A DNA stretch of 48,302 nt, taken from contig JALRCA010000236.1 in assembly GCA_023257515.1 (NCBI GenBank), positions 1 to 48,302 of the forward strand, written 5' to 3'. The notes under the pieces are model-generated. The model saw only the letters and a list, made by a program, of their open reading frames with translations, was not told the origin of the DNA and did no database searches. A program made the translations under genes and the position numbers. This DNA comes from Aeromicrobium sp. GTDB lineage: Bacteria > Actinomycetota > Actinomycetes > Propionibacteriales > Nocardioidaceae. Each line of letters begins with the position of its first letter. Position 1 is the stretch's first letter. Positions 24,505 through 32,097 of the stretch are shown piece by piece.

Positions 24505-25333
24505 CCGAGATGGTGGCGACCATCTCGAGCACGCGACGGGTGGCCACGACGTCGTGGGTCCGGAACATGGCCGATCCGGCCGCGGCGGCGAGCGCCGTGG
24601 CGGCGAGGGTGCCCTCGAGGCGGTCCTCCGGCGGCAGGCCGAGGCTCTCTCCCACGAAGTCCTTGCGGGACAGGGCCATGAGCACCGGCCATCCCGTGGC
24701 GACGAGCTCGTCGACCCGGCGCAGGAGCTCGAGTCCGTGCCAGGTGTTCTTGCCGAAGTCGTGGGTCGGGTCGATCAGGATGCCCTCACGCGGTACTCCC
24801 GCGGCGACGAGCTTCTCGGCAGCCGTGGTCGTGGTGGCGACGACGTCGTCGACCACGTCGTCGAACTCCACGCGGTGGGGACGGGTGCGAGGGACGGCTC
24901 CTCCGGTGTGGGAGCAGACGACGCCACAGCCCGTGTCGGCGGCGACGGACGCGAGGTCGGGGTCGGCGCCCGCCCAGGTGTCGTTGATGAGGTCGGCGCC
25001 GGCGGCCACCGCACTCGCTGCGACGCTCGCGCGCCACGTGTCGATGCTGAGGACGGCCTCGGGGAACCGCCCGCGCACCACCTCGATGAACGGGACTGTG
25101 CGTGCCGTCTCCTCGTCGGCGTCGACCGGGTCGCCCGGCCCGGCCTTGACGCCCCCGACGTCGATCACGTCGGCGCCGTCGTCGATCGCGCGCGCGACCG
25201 CGTCGAGCGCATCCTGCGGGTCGAAGGCGGCGCCGCGGTCGTAGAACGAGTCCGGCGTGCGGTTGACGATGGCCATCACGAGCGCGCGGTCACGCCGGAC
25301 CCGGCGCGAGCCGAAGGTCAGGTCGACGCTCAC
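24464..25333 (-). CDS. folP2: Dihydropteroate synthase homologue, FolP2-like
   Basis: A 289-residue TIM barrel of the DHPS family. MAIVNRTPDSFYDRG at 20-34 matches the pterin-site opener. However, the loop that reads GGESTRPG in true DHPS is GGVKAGPG here (60-67), and the usual MHMRG loop is CSHTGG. Mycobacterial FolP2, which has the same neighbour gpgS and as I recall lacks DHPS activity, shares this change. The true role is unknown. GTG 25333 overlaps the MerR stop by four bases, so all three genes are probably one operon. Confidence 0.85.
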   Translation of the reverse strand: MSVDLTFGSRRVRRDRALVMAIVNRTPDSFYDRGAAFDPQDALDAVARAIDDGADVIDVGGVKAGPGDPVDADEETARTVPFIEVVRGRFPEAVLSIDTWRASVAASAVAAGADLINDTWAGADPDLASVAADTGCGVVCSHTGGAVPRTRPHRVEFDDVVDDVVATTTTAAEKLVAAGVPREGILIDPTHDFGKNTWHGLELLRRVDELVATGWPVLMALSRKDFVGESLGLPPEDRLEGTLAATALAAAAGSAMFRTHDVVATRRVLEMVATISGERPPARVVRGLA

Positions 25334-26208
25334 GCCGAACGTCCGAGGATCTCGGCGACGGTCGTCGGCAGGTCGGTGCACCGGATCGCGCCCGGCACCT
25401 CGACGCCGTCCCACCCGGGTCCGCCGACCAGCAGCCGGGACGACAGGGCGAGCGAGCTCAGCACCCGGGCGAGCCGGTCCTGGCCGCTGCGGGCGACCGA
25501 CGCCCAGATGAAGACGGTCGAGGCGTTGGTGCGCGCCGCGATGTCGGCGAGCGCACCGGACGGCAGGCGCGGCCCGAGGGCGTGCGCAGCGACACCCGCC
25601 TCGGCGAGCGAGGCCTGGATCGCGATGATCGGCAGGGCGTGCTGGTCGTCCTCGGCGCTCGCGAGCAGGATCGTGGCATCGGAGGGGTGGACGCCGACCT
25701 CGTGCAGCCTGGCTCGCATGACGGTCAGCAGCGTCTCGCTCACCAGGTGCTCGGAGTCGACCCCGAGTCCACCGGAGGCCCACTCGTCGCCCACCCTGCG
25801 CAGCGCCGGTGCGAAGTAGTCGGTCCAGGCCGAGATGGTGCCGTGACGCTGGAGCACGGCGTTGAAGGACGAGACGAGGGCCCGGGCGTCGAGGGCGCGG
25901 GCCGACTGCACGATCGCGTCGACCCACTGCTCCTCGCCGGCGGTGTCGTGGGAGAGCTTGACGCGGCCCGCGGCCTTGGCGGCCTCGGACACGGCCACGC
26001 CCTGGCCCACGAGGTGCTGGACCAGGCGGAGCCGCTCCACGTCGGCCGCGTCGTACCGGCGGTGACCGCCGGAGGTCCGCACGGACGGCTTGAGTCCGTA
26101 GCGGCGCTCCCAGGTGCGCAGCGTCGAGGCGGGCAGCCCGAGCGACGACGCGACCTCGCCCACGGACCACACAACGTTGGCGCCGTTGGCGGGGACGGTG
26201 GTGCTCAC
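25330..26208 (-). CDS. MerR-family regulator with cobalamin-binding domain (CarH/LitR-like)
   Basis: A 292-residue regulator. The N-terminal MerR winged helix (SVGEVASSLGLPASTLRTWERRYGL) spans about residues 14-80. A four-helix B12-cap region carries W143-x9-E153-H154, the Wx9EH motif of the CarH photoreceptor. A B12-binding Rossmann domain has H190 in EDDQHALPI as the DxH-like cobalamin ligand. CarH holds adenosylcobalamin, binds DNA as a tetramer in the dark and falls off in light. All key residues are visible, so light or B12 sensing is likely. It heads the folP2-gpgS operon. GTG 26208 follows TAGACT by six bases. Confidence 0.88.
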   Translation of the reverse strand: MSTTVPANGANVVWSVGEVASSLGLPASTLRTWERRYGLKPSVRTSGGHRRYDAADVERLRLVQHLVGQGVAVSEAAKAAGRVKLSHDTAGEEQWVDAIVQSARALDARALVSSFNAVLQRHGTISAWTDYFAPALRRVGDEWASGGLGVDSEHLVSETLLTVMRARLHEVGVHPSDATILLASAEDDQHALPIIAIQASLAEAGVAAHALGPRLPSGALADIAARTNASTVFIWASVARSGQDRLARVLSSLALSSRLLVGGPGWDGVEVPGAIRCTDLPTTVAEILGRSA

Positions 26209-26214
26209 GCGCTC

Positions 26215-26220
26215 AGTCTA
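26215..26220 (-). promoter_or_regulatory. Probable -10 of the MerR-folP2-gpgS operon
   Basis: TAGACT (minus strand), six bases before GTG 26208. The rpmJ stop is only 33 bases upstream. Confidence 0.5.
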
Positions 26221-26252
26221 GGGAGGAGCACCACCGACCGCTCATCATGCGA

Positions 26253-26375
26253 TCAGCCCTGGCGAGCCTTGAGCCTCGGGTTCTGCTTGTTGATGACGTA
26301 GGTGCGGCCGCGGCGACGCACGACCTGGGATCCCGGCTGGTTCTTGAGCGAGCGCAGGGAGTTGCGGACCTTCAT
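26253..26375 (-). CDS. rpmJ: Ribosomal protein L36, zinc-free paralogue
   Basis: Forty residues, [19 protein letters not shown] then [21 protein letters not shown]. The C/H zinc ribbon of standard L36 (C-x2-C, C-H) is entirely missing. It is the last gene of the rpmE2 operon. ATG 26375 has AGGAGG at 26383-26388 (plus coordinates). It probably replaces zinc-bearing L36 in the 50S subunit during zinc starvation. It was missed by a longer-ORF search because of its length. Confidence 0.9.
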   Translation of the reverse strand: MKVRNSLRSLKNQPGSQVVRRRGRTYVINKQNPRLKARQG

Positions 26376-26391
26376 GGGATGACCTCCTCGG

Positions 26392-26562
26392 TCAGTCGAC
26401 GGTGACGAGTCCGCGCTGGACGGCGCGGACCAGACGACGGGGGACCGTGACGGTCCGTCCGTCGGGCGTGGTGACGGGCACCAGGGCCGGCGCGGACGCC
26501 TTCCACTGGGACCGCCGGTGGCGGGTGTTGCTGCGCGAGAGCTTGCGCTTCGGGACTGCCAT
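26392..26562 (-). CDS. rpmF: Ribosomal protein L32, zinc-free paralogue
   Basis: Fifty-six residues starting [19 protein letters not shown] after the first Met, the classic L32 N-terminus. Normal bacterial L32 has two CxxC pairs further on; none is present here, only [20 protein letters not shown]. The AGGAGG-type site just upstream (26567-26575 on the plus strand) supports ATG 26562. It sits between the CobW-like gene and rpmJ in the zinc-responsive operon. Confidence 0.9.
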   Translation of the reverse strand: MAVPKRKLSRSNTRHRRSQWKASAPALVPVTTPDGRTVTVPRRLVRAVQRGLVTVD

Positions 26563-26586
26563 GGACTCCTCCTCGGGTGGGTGTGG

Positions 26587-27675
26587 TCAGGCGGCGTACC
26601 GGACGGGTCCGAGCCACGGCTCGAAGCCGTCCTCGCCGACCTCCCAGTAGCGGCCCTGGCGGGCGACCTCGGTCTCGCTCAGCAGGCAGCGCTCGAACGC
26701 GGCCCGGACGAGGTGCTTCTCCTCGTCACCCTCCAGCCCGGTGACGACGATGCGCGTCAGGGGCTCGGCGAGTCCCCAGCGCCCGCTCGTGCCGATGCTG
26801 AGCTGACCTCCGGCACCGTCCCACACGCACACGTCGCCCGGACGCGTCGGGAGCCAGAAGCAGCCCCGCGAGCGGCGCGGTCCGCCCCCGATCGCCTCGA
26901 TGCCGGCCAGCAGCCGGTCGGGGTGGAGCGGCAGGTCGGAGCGCAGGTCGAGCGTCCAGACCGGTCCGGCCGGGTCCGGGACCGGACCGCGGCGGACCGG
27001 GTCGACCCACGCCTCGGTGCGCGCGTGGTCGTGCAGGTCGCCCGTCACGAGGCGCGCCGACGGCAGGCGGCTCGGCTCGGGCACGCGCAGCGCGTCAGGA
27101 CGCGAGAGGCTCCCGAGCAGGGCCCGGCCCTCGGCGTCGGTCGGCCCGACGGTCACGACGGCGTCGGCGTACTCGACCATCGAGCACAGCACCTCGGCGA
27201 CCCCACGACCGTCGTCCTCGCTCGTGTGCAGTCCCCGCTCGTGCAGGAGGGCGTCGCCGACGAGGTCGGCCTCGAGGTCCGGACCCGCCAGCGCGGTGAC
27301 GACCGAGGTGATGCGGGCGCTGGGTGCGGCCTGGGGGTCCAGCGACGTGACGCGGCAGACCTGCACGGCCTCGGCAGCGGTGGGCAGGTGCACGACGACG
27401 GCACCCCACCGGCGCGACGCGGCGAGCCGCTCGATCGTCGGCACGATGTCCTCGCGGAGGGCGCAGCTCACGCACGCGTGGTCGAGGTCGTGGTGGACCC
27501 GCTCCACGACGCCGGCCAGGTCGCTGACCACGCGGGTCAGGCGCTGGGCGCCGACGTCGAGGTCATGCCGCAGCACCACGGCGTGCGGCAGGTCGAACTG
27601 CATCGCGACGGTCGCCGCAGCCATGGCGTCGGCGTCGACCCCGGTCACGAGGACGACCGGCGTCGTGCGGGTCAT
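26587..27675 (-). CDS. CobW/COG0523-like protein lacking the P-loop
   Basis: A 362-residue protein aligned with CobW-family metal GTPases: N-terminal [18 protein letters not shown], metal motif CVSCALRED near residue 72, and a C-terminal CobW_C domain ([20 protein letters not shown] ... GRWGL). The Walker A lysine motif GxxGxGKT is absent, so GTP hydrolysis is doubtful. In mycobacteria the counterpart encoded with zinc-free ribosomal genes is the Mrf-type factor that brings the hibernation factor to zinc-starved ribosomes, as I recall. ATG 27675 overlaps rpmE2 by four bases. Confidence 0.8.
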   Translation of the reverse strand: MTRTTPVVLVTGVDADAMAAATVAMQFDLPHAVVLRHDLDVGAQRLTRVVSDLAGVVERVHHDLDHACVSCALREDIVPTIERLAASRRWGAVVVHLPTAAEAVQVCRVTSLDPQAAPSARITSVVTALAGPDLEADLVGDALLHERGLHTSEDDGRGVAEVLCSMVEYADAVVTVGPTDAEGRALLGSLSRPDALRVPEPSRLPSARLVTGDLHDHARTEAWVDPVRRGPVPDPAGPVWTLDLRSDLPLHPDRLLAGIEAIGGGPRRSRGCFWLPTRPGDVCVWDGAGGQLSIGTSGRWGLAEPLTRIVVTGLEGDEEKHLVRAAFERCLLSETEVARQGRYWEVGEDGFEPWLGPVRYAA

Positions 27676-27932
27676 GCCTGGCTCCCGTAACGACGGCGGA
27701 AGCGCTCGACGCGACCCTCGGTGTCGACGACGCGTCCGCGCCCGGTCCAGAAGGGGTGGCTCGCGCTCGAGATGTCGACGTCCACGACCGGCACGGTGGC
27801 GCCGTCGACCTCGACGGTCTCGGCGTCGTCGCCCAGCCGCGCCACGATGGTCGAGCGCGTGACGAGCAGCAGGTCGCCCGACCGGTCGCGGAACGCGACC
27901 GGCCCGTAGGCCGGGTGCAGATTCTGCTTCAC
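27672..27932 (-). CDS. rpmE2: Ribosomal protein L31 type B (zinc-free)
   Basis: Eighty-six residues, [19 protein letters not shown] then an insertion typical of type B L31, ending [29 protein letters not shown]. There is no cysteine, so it does not bind zinc. GTG 27932 has GGAGGA (27936-27941, plus coordinates) upstream. It is first gene of the minus-strand operon rpmE2-CobW-like-rpmF-rpmJ, divergent from rpmB-rpmG-rpsN across a Zur-type box. Confidence 0.92.
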   Translation of the reverse strand: MKQNLHPAYGPVAFRDRSGDLLLVTRSTIVARLGDDAETVEVDGATVPVVDVDISSASHPFWTGRGRVVDTEGRVERFRRRYGSQA

Positions 27933-27952
27933 AGGTCCTCCGGTACACTTAT

Positions 27953-27967
27953 TGAAAATGACTCTCA
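27953..27967. promoter_or_regulatory. Zur-box-like operator
   Basis: TGAAAATGACTCTCA matches the actinobacterial Zur consensus TGAAAATGATTTTCA at 12 of 15 positions. It lies in the 57 bases between the two divergent zinc-free ribosomal operons, overlapping the likely promoters (CTATAC at 27971-27976 for the plus strand). Confidence 0.8.
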
Positions 27968-27989
27968 TTACTATACAACGGAGGTCGGC

Positions 27990-28226
27990 ATGACGCGCAC
28001 CTGCCAGGTGACGGGGGCGGTGCCCGGGTTCGGCAACCAGGTCTCGCACTCGCACCGCCGCACGAAGCGACGCTTCGACGTGAACGTCCAGAGCAAGCGG
28101 TACTGGGTGCCGAGCCTGGGACGGAACGTCACGCTCACCGTGAGCGCCCGGGGCATCAAGACGATCGACCGGCGCGGCATCGAGGCCGTCGTCGCGGACA
28201 TCCAGGCACGAGGAGGAAAGATCTGA
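27990..28226 (+). CDS. rpmB: Ribosomal protein L28, zinc-free paralogue
   Basis: Seventy-eight residues: [52 protein letters not shown]. Only one cysteine (C5) remains, so the CxxC zinc site of L28 is incomplete. ATG 27990 has CGGAGG at 27979-27984. It is the first gene of rpmB-rpmG-rpsN, whose junctions overlap by one base each (stop-start TGATG), so the three should be made in equal amounts. Confidence 0.92.
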   Translation: MTRTCQVTGAVPGFGNQVSHSHRRTKRRFDVNVQSKRYWVPSLGRNVTLTVSARGIKTIDRRGIEAVVADIQARGGKI

Positions 28227-28396
28227 TGGCATCGAGGAGCAACGCCCTGCGGCCCGTCGTCAAGCTGCGCTCGACGGCCGGCACTGGCTACACGTACGTG
28301 ACCCGCAAGAACCGCCGCAACGACCCCGACCGCATCGTGCTGCGCAAGTACGACCCGGTCGTGCGCCAGCACGTCGACTTCCGGGAGGAGCGCTGA
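28226..28396 (+). CDS. rpmG: Ribosomal protein L33, zinc-free paralogue
   Basis: Fifty-six residues, [20 protein letters not shown] and [22 protein letters not shown]. The sequence fits L33, and the two CxxC pairs of zinc L33 are absent. It starts on the last base of the rpmB stop (TGATG). Confidence 0.92.
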   Translation: MASRSNALRPVVKLRSTAGTGYTYVTRKNRRNDPDRIVLRKYDPVVRQHVDFREER

Positions 28397-28695
28397 TGGC
28401 CAAGCGCAGCAAGATCGTCGCGAACGATCGTCGCCGTGAGGTCGTCGCCCGCTACGCCGATCGTCGTCGCGAGCTCAAGGAGACGATCCGCACGGGGACG
28501 CCCGACGAGCGGGAGACGGCGCTCGCGGCCCTGCGCAAGCTGCCGCGGGACGCCTCGCCCGTGCGGGTCCGCAACCGCGACCAGGTCGACGGCCGCCCTC
28601 GCGGTCACGTCGGCAAGGTCGGGCTCTCGCGCATCCGCTTCCGGGCGGCTGCGCACGCGGGCGAGCTGCCGGGCATCCGCAAGAGCAGCTGGTGA
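28396..28695 (+). CDS. rpsN: Ribosomal protein S14, zinc-free paralogue
   Basis: Ninety-nine residues: [20 protein letters not shown], then [20 protein letters not shown] and [21 protein letters not shown]. The long S14 form without the C-x2-C-x12-C-x2-C zinc site is typical of zinc-independent S14. It starts on the last base of the rpmG stop. Its end is eight bases from the convergent AI-2E permease stop. The S18 paralogue (rpsR2), often in this set in mycobacteria, is not present here. Confidence 0.93.
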   Translation: MAKRSKIVANDRRREVVARYADRRRELKETIRTGTPDERETALAALRKLPRDASPVRVRNRDQVDGRPRGHVGKVGLSRIRFRAAAHAGELPGIRKSSW

Positions 28696-28703
28696 GCTGA
28701 CCG

Positions 28704-29843
28704 TCAGGCCTCGGCTGGCCCCTCCTTGAGGATCTCCGCGGCGTGGGAGTCCTCGGGGGGCGCCTCGTCGGCGACCTCGCGGTCGATCTGCTCGTTGAGG
28801 TAGCGCAGCAGCTCGGCCGCCGAGGCCGCCACGGGGACGGCCAGGAAGGCCCCGGTGACGCCGAACAGGGTGCCGCCCGCGGTGACCGAGAGGAGCACGA
28901 CGGCGGCGTGCAGGTTCATGTTCTTGCCCTGCAGCCACGGGGACAGCACGTTGCCCTCGAGCTGTTGCACCGCGACCACGATGAGGAGGGCGATGAGGGC
29001 GTCCTTCGGGTCGTTGGTCACGAGGGTGACGAGGACGGCGAGCGCACCGCTGACGAAGGCGCCGATGATCGGGATGTAGCCACCGAAGAACGTGACGACG
29101 GCGAGGGGGATCGCGAGCGGCACGCCGAGGATCGCGAGGCCGACGCCGATGATGACGGCGTCGATCGCCGCGACGAGCGTCTGGGTGCGGATGAACCCGC
29201 CGAGCGTGCCCCACACGCGGCCGAGCACCTCGACGACGTGCTCGCCGGCTCGGCGGCCGCCGAGCGTCCTGACCCACGGCACGAACTTGTGGCCGTCCTT
29301 GATGAAGAAGAACGTCAGCATCAGCACGATCACGAGGTTGATGACGACGTTGGTGGCGGCGCTGACGGTCGACAGGGCCCCGGAGCTGATCGCCGCCGCG
29401 CTGTCCTGCAGCCGGTCCTGGACGGCCTCGATCGCCCGTGTGAGCTGTCCGTCGGTCAGGCCGAGCGGCCCGTCGGTCAGCCAGTCCCGCACCCGGAGCA
29501 GACCGCTCGAGGCCTGACTCGCGATCGCGGGAGCCTGGCCGGCGACCTGGGGCGTCAGGACGGCGATCACGATGGTGACGGCCGCGACGAAGGTCAGCAT
29601 CACGACGGCGGCGGCCAGTCCCGAGGGGAAGCCGCGTCGTCGCAGGAACGAGACCGGCGGCGCGAGCACGGTCGAGACGATGAGCGCCATCGAGACGGGG
29701 AACAGCACCATCCAGAGGTGACCGATCGCCCAGCCGATGACGAATGCCGCGGCCGCGATCGAGACGATGCGCAGCGACCACCGCTGCATGGAGCCGAAGG
29801 CACCGTCGATGACGACGGCACGGTCGCGGATCTTGTCAGTCAC
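28704..29843 (-). CDS. AI-2E family transporter-like membrane protein
   Basis: A 379-residue protein with about eight TM segments of the AI-2E_transport (TqsA/YdiK/PerM) family. It has the early pair FVIGWAIGHLWMVLFPVSMAL and TVLAPPVSFLRRRGF, a central soluble stretch (residues about 110-165), FFFIKDGHKFVPWV, and the family signature FFGGYIPIIGAFVSGALAVLVTLV plus EGNVLSPWLQGKNMNLHAAVVLLSV. Substrates are diverse or unknown; ion (Na+/H+) antiport or autoinducer export is known in members. GTG 29843 follows TAGGGT by seven bases. Confidence 0.87.
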   Translation of the reverse strand: MTDKIRDRAVVIDGAFGSMQRWSLRIVSIAAAAFVIGWAIGHLWMVLFPVSMALIVSTVLAPPVSFLRRRGFPSGLAAAVVMLTFVAAVTIVIAVLTPQVAGQAPAIASQASSGLLRVRDWLTDGPLGLTDGQLTRAIEAVQDRLQDSAAAISSGALSTVSAATNVVINLVIVLMLTFFFIKDGHKFVPWVRTLGGRRAGEHVVEVLGRVWGTLGGFIRTQTLVAAIDAVIIGVGLAILGVPLAIPLAVVTFFGGYIPIIGAFVSGALAVLVTLVTNDPKDALIALLIVVAVQQLEGNVLSPWLQGKNMNLHAAVVLLSVTAGGTLFGVTGAFLAVPVAASAAELLRYLNEQIDREVADEAPPEDSHAAEILKEGPAEA

Positions 29844-29850
29844 GGGTTCC

Positions 29851-29856
29851 ACCCTA
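29851..29856 (-). promoter_or_regulatory. Probable -10 of the AI-2E gene
   Basis: TAGGGT (minus strand), seven bases before GTG 29843, overlapping the end of ung. Confidence 0.45.
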
Positions 29857-30537
29857 GGCGCTCGGTCTCCAGTCGACGGGACCCGCGCCCGCGGCCTCGA
29901 GCGCGGCGTTGGCGCGGCTGAACGGTCGGGACCCGAAGAACCCTCGGGACGCCGAGAGGGGGCTCGGGTGGGGACTCGCGATGACGGGCGTGTCGCCGAG
30001 CATCGGGGTGAGCGACTGGGCGTCGCGGCCCCACAGGATGGCCACCAGTGGGGCGTCTCGCTCGACGAGGGCACGGATGGCCTGCTCGGTGACCGCCTCC
30101 CAGCCCTTGCCGCGGTGGCTGGCGGGTGCGCCGGCTCGTACGGTGAGGGACCGGTTGAGCAGCAGGACGCCCTGTTCGGCCCAGGCGCTGAGGTCGCCGT
30201 GCGGCGCGGGCTCGATGCCGAGGTCGGCGTGCAGCTCGGTGTAGATGTTCTGCAGGCTGCGGGGGATCGGGCGCACGTCCCGGCGGACCGAGAACGAGAG
30301 GCCCATGGGATGTCCTGGCGTGGGGTACGGGTCCTGTCCGGCGATCAGGACGCGGACGTCCGCCATCGGCTCGGCGAAGGCTCGGAGCACGTCGTCGCCG
30401 GGAGGCAGGTAGCCGCGTCCGGACGCGATCTCCTCGCGCAGGAACTCGCCCATGGCCGCGATCCGGTCGGCCACGGGCTCGAGGGCGCGTGCCCAGTCCG
30501 GTGCCATCAGGTCGGCCAGGGGACGGGGGCTCGACAT
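29854..30537 (-). CDS. ung: Uracil-DNA glycosylase
   Basis: A 227-residue family 1 UDG that removes uracil from DNA. Water-activating loop [18 protein letters not shown], phenylalanine-bearing pocket [33 protein letters not shown] and the leucine-loop [21 protein letters not shown] are all present. The catalytic D and H are intact. It starts at ATG 30537, seven bases after TAGGAT. Confidence 0.95.
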   Translation of the reverse strand: MSSPRPLADLMAPDWARALEPVADRIAAMGEFLREEIASGRGYLPPGDDVLRAFAEPMADVRVLIAGQDPYPTPGHPMGLSFSVRRDVRPIPRSLQNIYTELHADLGIEPAPHGDLSAWAEQGVLLLNRSLTVRAGAPASHRGKGWEAVTEQAIRALVERDAPLVAILWGRDAQSLTPMLGDTPVIASPHPSPLSASRGFFGSRPFSRANAALEAAGAGPVDWRPSA

Positions 30538-30544
30538 GCCCTCG

Positions 30545-30550
30545 ATCCTA
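30545..30550 (-). promoter_or_regulatory. Probable -10 of ung
   Basis: TAGGAT (minus strand), seven bases before ATG 30537. Confidence 0.5.
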
Positions 30551-30796
30551 GGGTCGCCGTGAGGGTGGGCTCCGGCCCGGGTTGACGAAGGATTCTGCAT
30601 CCGGCACGAACGGTCGTGCCGGATGCAGAATCCTTCGTCGCGCCGGCGCCCGGTGCACCCGCCACCCGTGCTGGGCGGCGGCACGACCCGCGAAGGTCAG
30701 GAGCGGCATCGTCGCCGGGTAGTTCCGCCCGGGCAGGATCACCGCGAGGCCGATGGGATCCTCCCGCTCGTCCGGCCAGTCGACGTACTCGGTCAT
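30548..30796 (-). pseudogene. Truncated alpha/beta-hydrolase-like gene remnant
   Basis: ATG 30796 has a good GGAGG just upstream (about 30804-30808, plus coordinates). The first 48 residues read like an alpha/beta-hydrolase start: VDWPDEREDPIGLAVILPGRNY, then [16 protein letters not shown]. The frame then runs into the perfect 26-base hairpin (30584-30639) and ends at 30548 with no catalytic serine, acid or histidine. A full hydrolase would be 180-250 residues, so the rest was lost. It could still be translated as an 82-residue peptide. Confidence 0.55.
30584..30639. repeat. Perfect 26-base inverted repeat (hairpin)
   Basis: Arms 30584-30609 and 30614-30639 are exact complements with a 4-base loop; the stem base is GACGAAGGATTCTGCATCC. 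It is longer and more perfect than the terminators and lies exactly where the truncated hydrolase loses similarity. It could act as a terminator, but no active gene ends at it. Confidence 0.85.
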
Positions 30797-30881
30797 GTCG
30801 TGCCTCCGTCCGCGCTCTCCCGCGCCAGCCTGGCTGATCGACGGGCTCGGTGCCAAGGCCGGTCCTCGGGTCGAGAGCACC

Positions 30882-30887
30882 TAGACT
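30882..30887 (+). promoter_or_regulatory. Possible -10 of the MFS gene
   Basis: TAGACT, nine bases before GTG 30897; slightly farther than elsewhere in the window. Confidence 0.4.
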
Positions 30888-30896
30888 GCTCGGGCC

Positions 30897-32096
30897 GTGT
30901 CTGCTCTCTCCGCCTATCGCACCTTGCTGCGGATCGTCGGACCCACGTACGTCGTCGTGGCGTTCCTCGGGCGGGTGCCGCTCGCGATGAGCCAGATGGG
31001 CACGCTGCTGCTCGTCAGCGACGCGACCGGGCGCTACGCCCTCGGCGGTGCGGCGGCGGGGTCGCTCGCGGTGGCGAACGCCGTCGGTGCCCCGTTCTTC
31101 GGCACGCTGGCGGATCGCGTCGGCCAGCGAGCGGTCGTGCTCGTCCAGTCCGTGCTCGGAGGCGTGGGCCTCGTCGTGCTCGTGCTCGTGACGCACCGCA
31201 CCGGCAGCGCTCCCGCGATCCTCGCGTCGTCGGCGCTGGCCGGACTCGCGACGCCCCAGATCGGGCCGCTGGCGCGGGTGCGTTGGGCCCCCGTCCTGCG
31301 GGGCCGCGAGGACCGTGCGCGCCTGGTGAACACCGCCTTCTCGTACGAGGGCGCGGCCGACGAGATCTCGTTCGTGCTGGGACCCGCCCTCGTGGGCCTG
31401 CTCGCCGTCCTGGTCTCGCCGGGCGAGGCGCTGGTCGTCGCAGGCGTCGTGCTGATGGGGTTCGGCTCCTGGTTCGCGCTGCACCCGACGGCACGGCTGA
31501 CCGAGCCGACGGAACACGAGTCGTCGTCGCCGGTCCCGGTCGTGACCGGCGCGCTCGTCGTCCTGGCGGTCGCCCAGCTGTTCATCGGCATGCTGTTCGG
31601 TGCGACGCAGACGGGTTCGACCGTCCTGGCCACCGACGAAGGGCGCGCCGGCGTCGCGGGACTGATCCACGCGACGCTCGGCATCGGCAGCGCGACCGCC
31701 GGACTCGCGGTGGCGGCCCTGCCCGCCCGTATCAGCTACGAGCTGCGCATGGTCGTCTCGGCCGTGCTGCTGTTCGCCCTCGCGCTCCCCCTCCTGCTCG
31801 TCGACTCGATCGGGTCGCTCGTGGCCGTCATCGCGGTGCTCGGCTTCGCGGTGGCGCCGTACATGATCGGCAACTTCGCGATGGCCGGTCGCGACGTCCA
31901 CCCCTCGCGGGTCGGCATGGCGATGACGCTGCTCGCCGGGGCGACCGGTACCGGCTACGCGCTCGGTTCCTCGCTGGCCGGACGGCTGGCGGACGCGGGC
32001 GGGTACACGCCGGCCTTCGGCGTGACCGTCGCCGCGACGGGTGCGGCCGCCGGCCTCTCGCTCGTGGTCTGGCTGTCGTCGCGCTCGCGCGCCTGA
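30897..32096 (+). CDS. MFS transporter, unknown substrate
   Basis: A 399-residue protein with about 11-12 TM segments. The MFS loop-2 motif is seen as GTLADRVGQRAVVL. The charged stretch RVRWAPVLRGREDRARLVNTAFSYEGAADEISFVLGPALVG is typical of drug-efflux-like actinobacterial MFS. No substrate can be assigned. It starts at GTG 30897 and ends one base before the convergent GNAT stop. Confidence 0.82.
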   Translation: MSALSAYRTLLRIVGPTYVVVAFLGRVPLAMSQMGTLLLVSDATGRYALGGAAAGSLAVANAVGAPFFGTLADRVGQRAVVLVQSVLGGVGLVVLVLVTHRTGSAPAILASSALAGLATPQIGPLARVRWAPVLRGREDRARLVNTAFSYEGAADEISFVLGPALVGLLAVLVSPGEALVVAGVVLMGFGSWFALHPTARLTEPTEHESSSPVPVVTGALVVLAVAQLFIGMLFGATQTGSTVLATDEGRAGVAGLIHATLGIGSATAGLAVAALPARISYELRMVVSAVLLFALALPLLLVDSIGSLVAVIAVLGFAVAPYMIGNFAMAGRDVHPSRVGMAMTLLAGATGTGYALGSSLAGRLADAGGYTPAFGVTVAATGAAAGLSLVVWLSSRSRA

Positions 32097-32097
32097 C

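Noticed and set aside
27756-27989. Upstream extension of rpmB on the plus strand
   Set aside because: It would run through rpmE2 and the Zur box; ATG 27990 has a proper ribosome site and matches L28.
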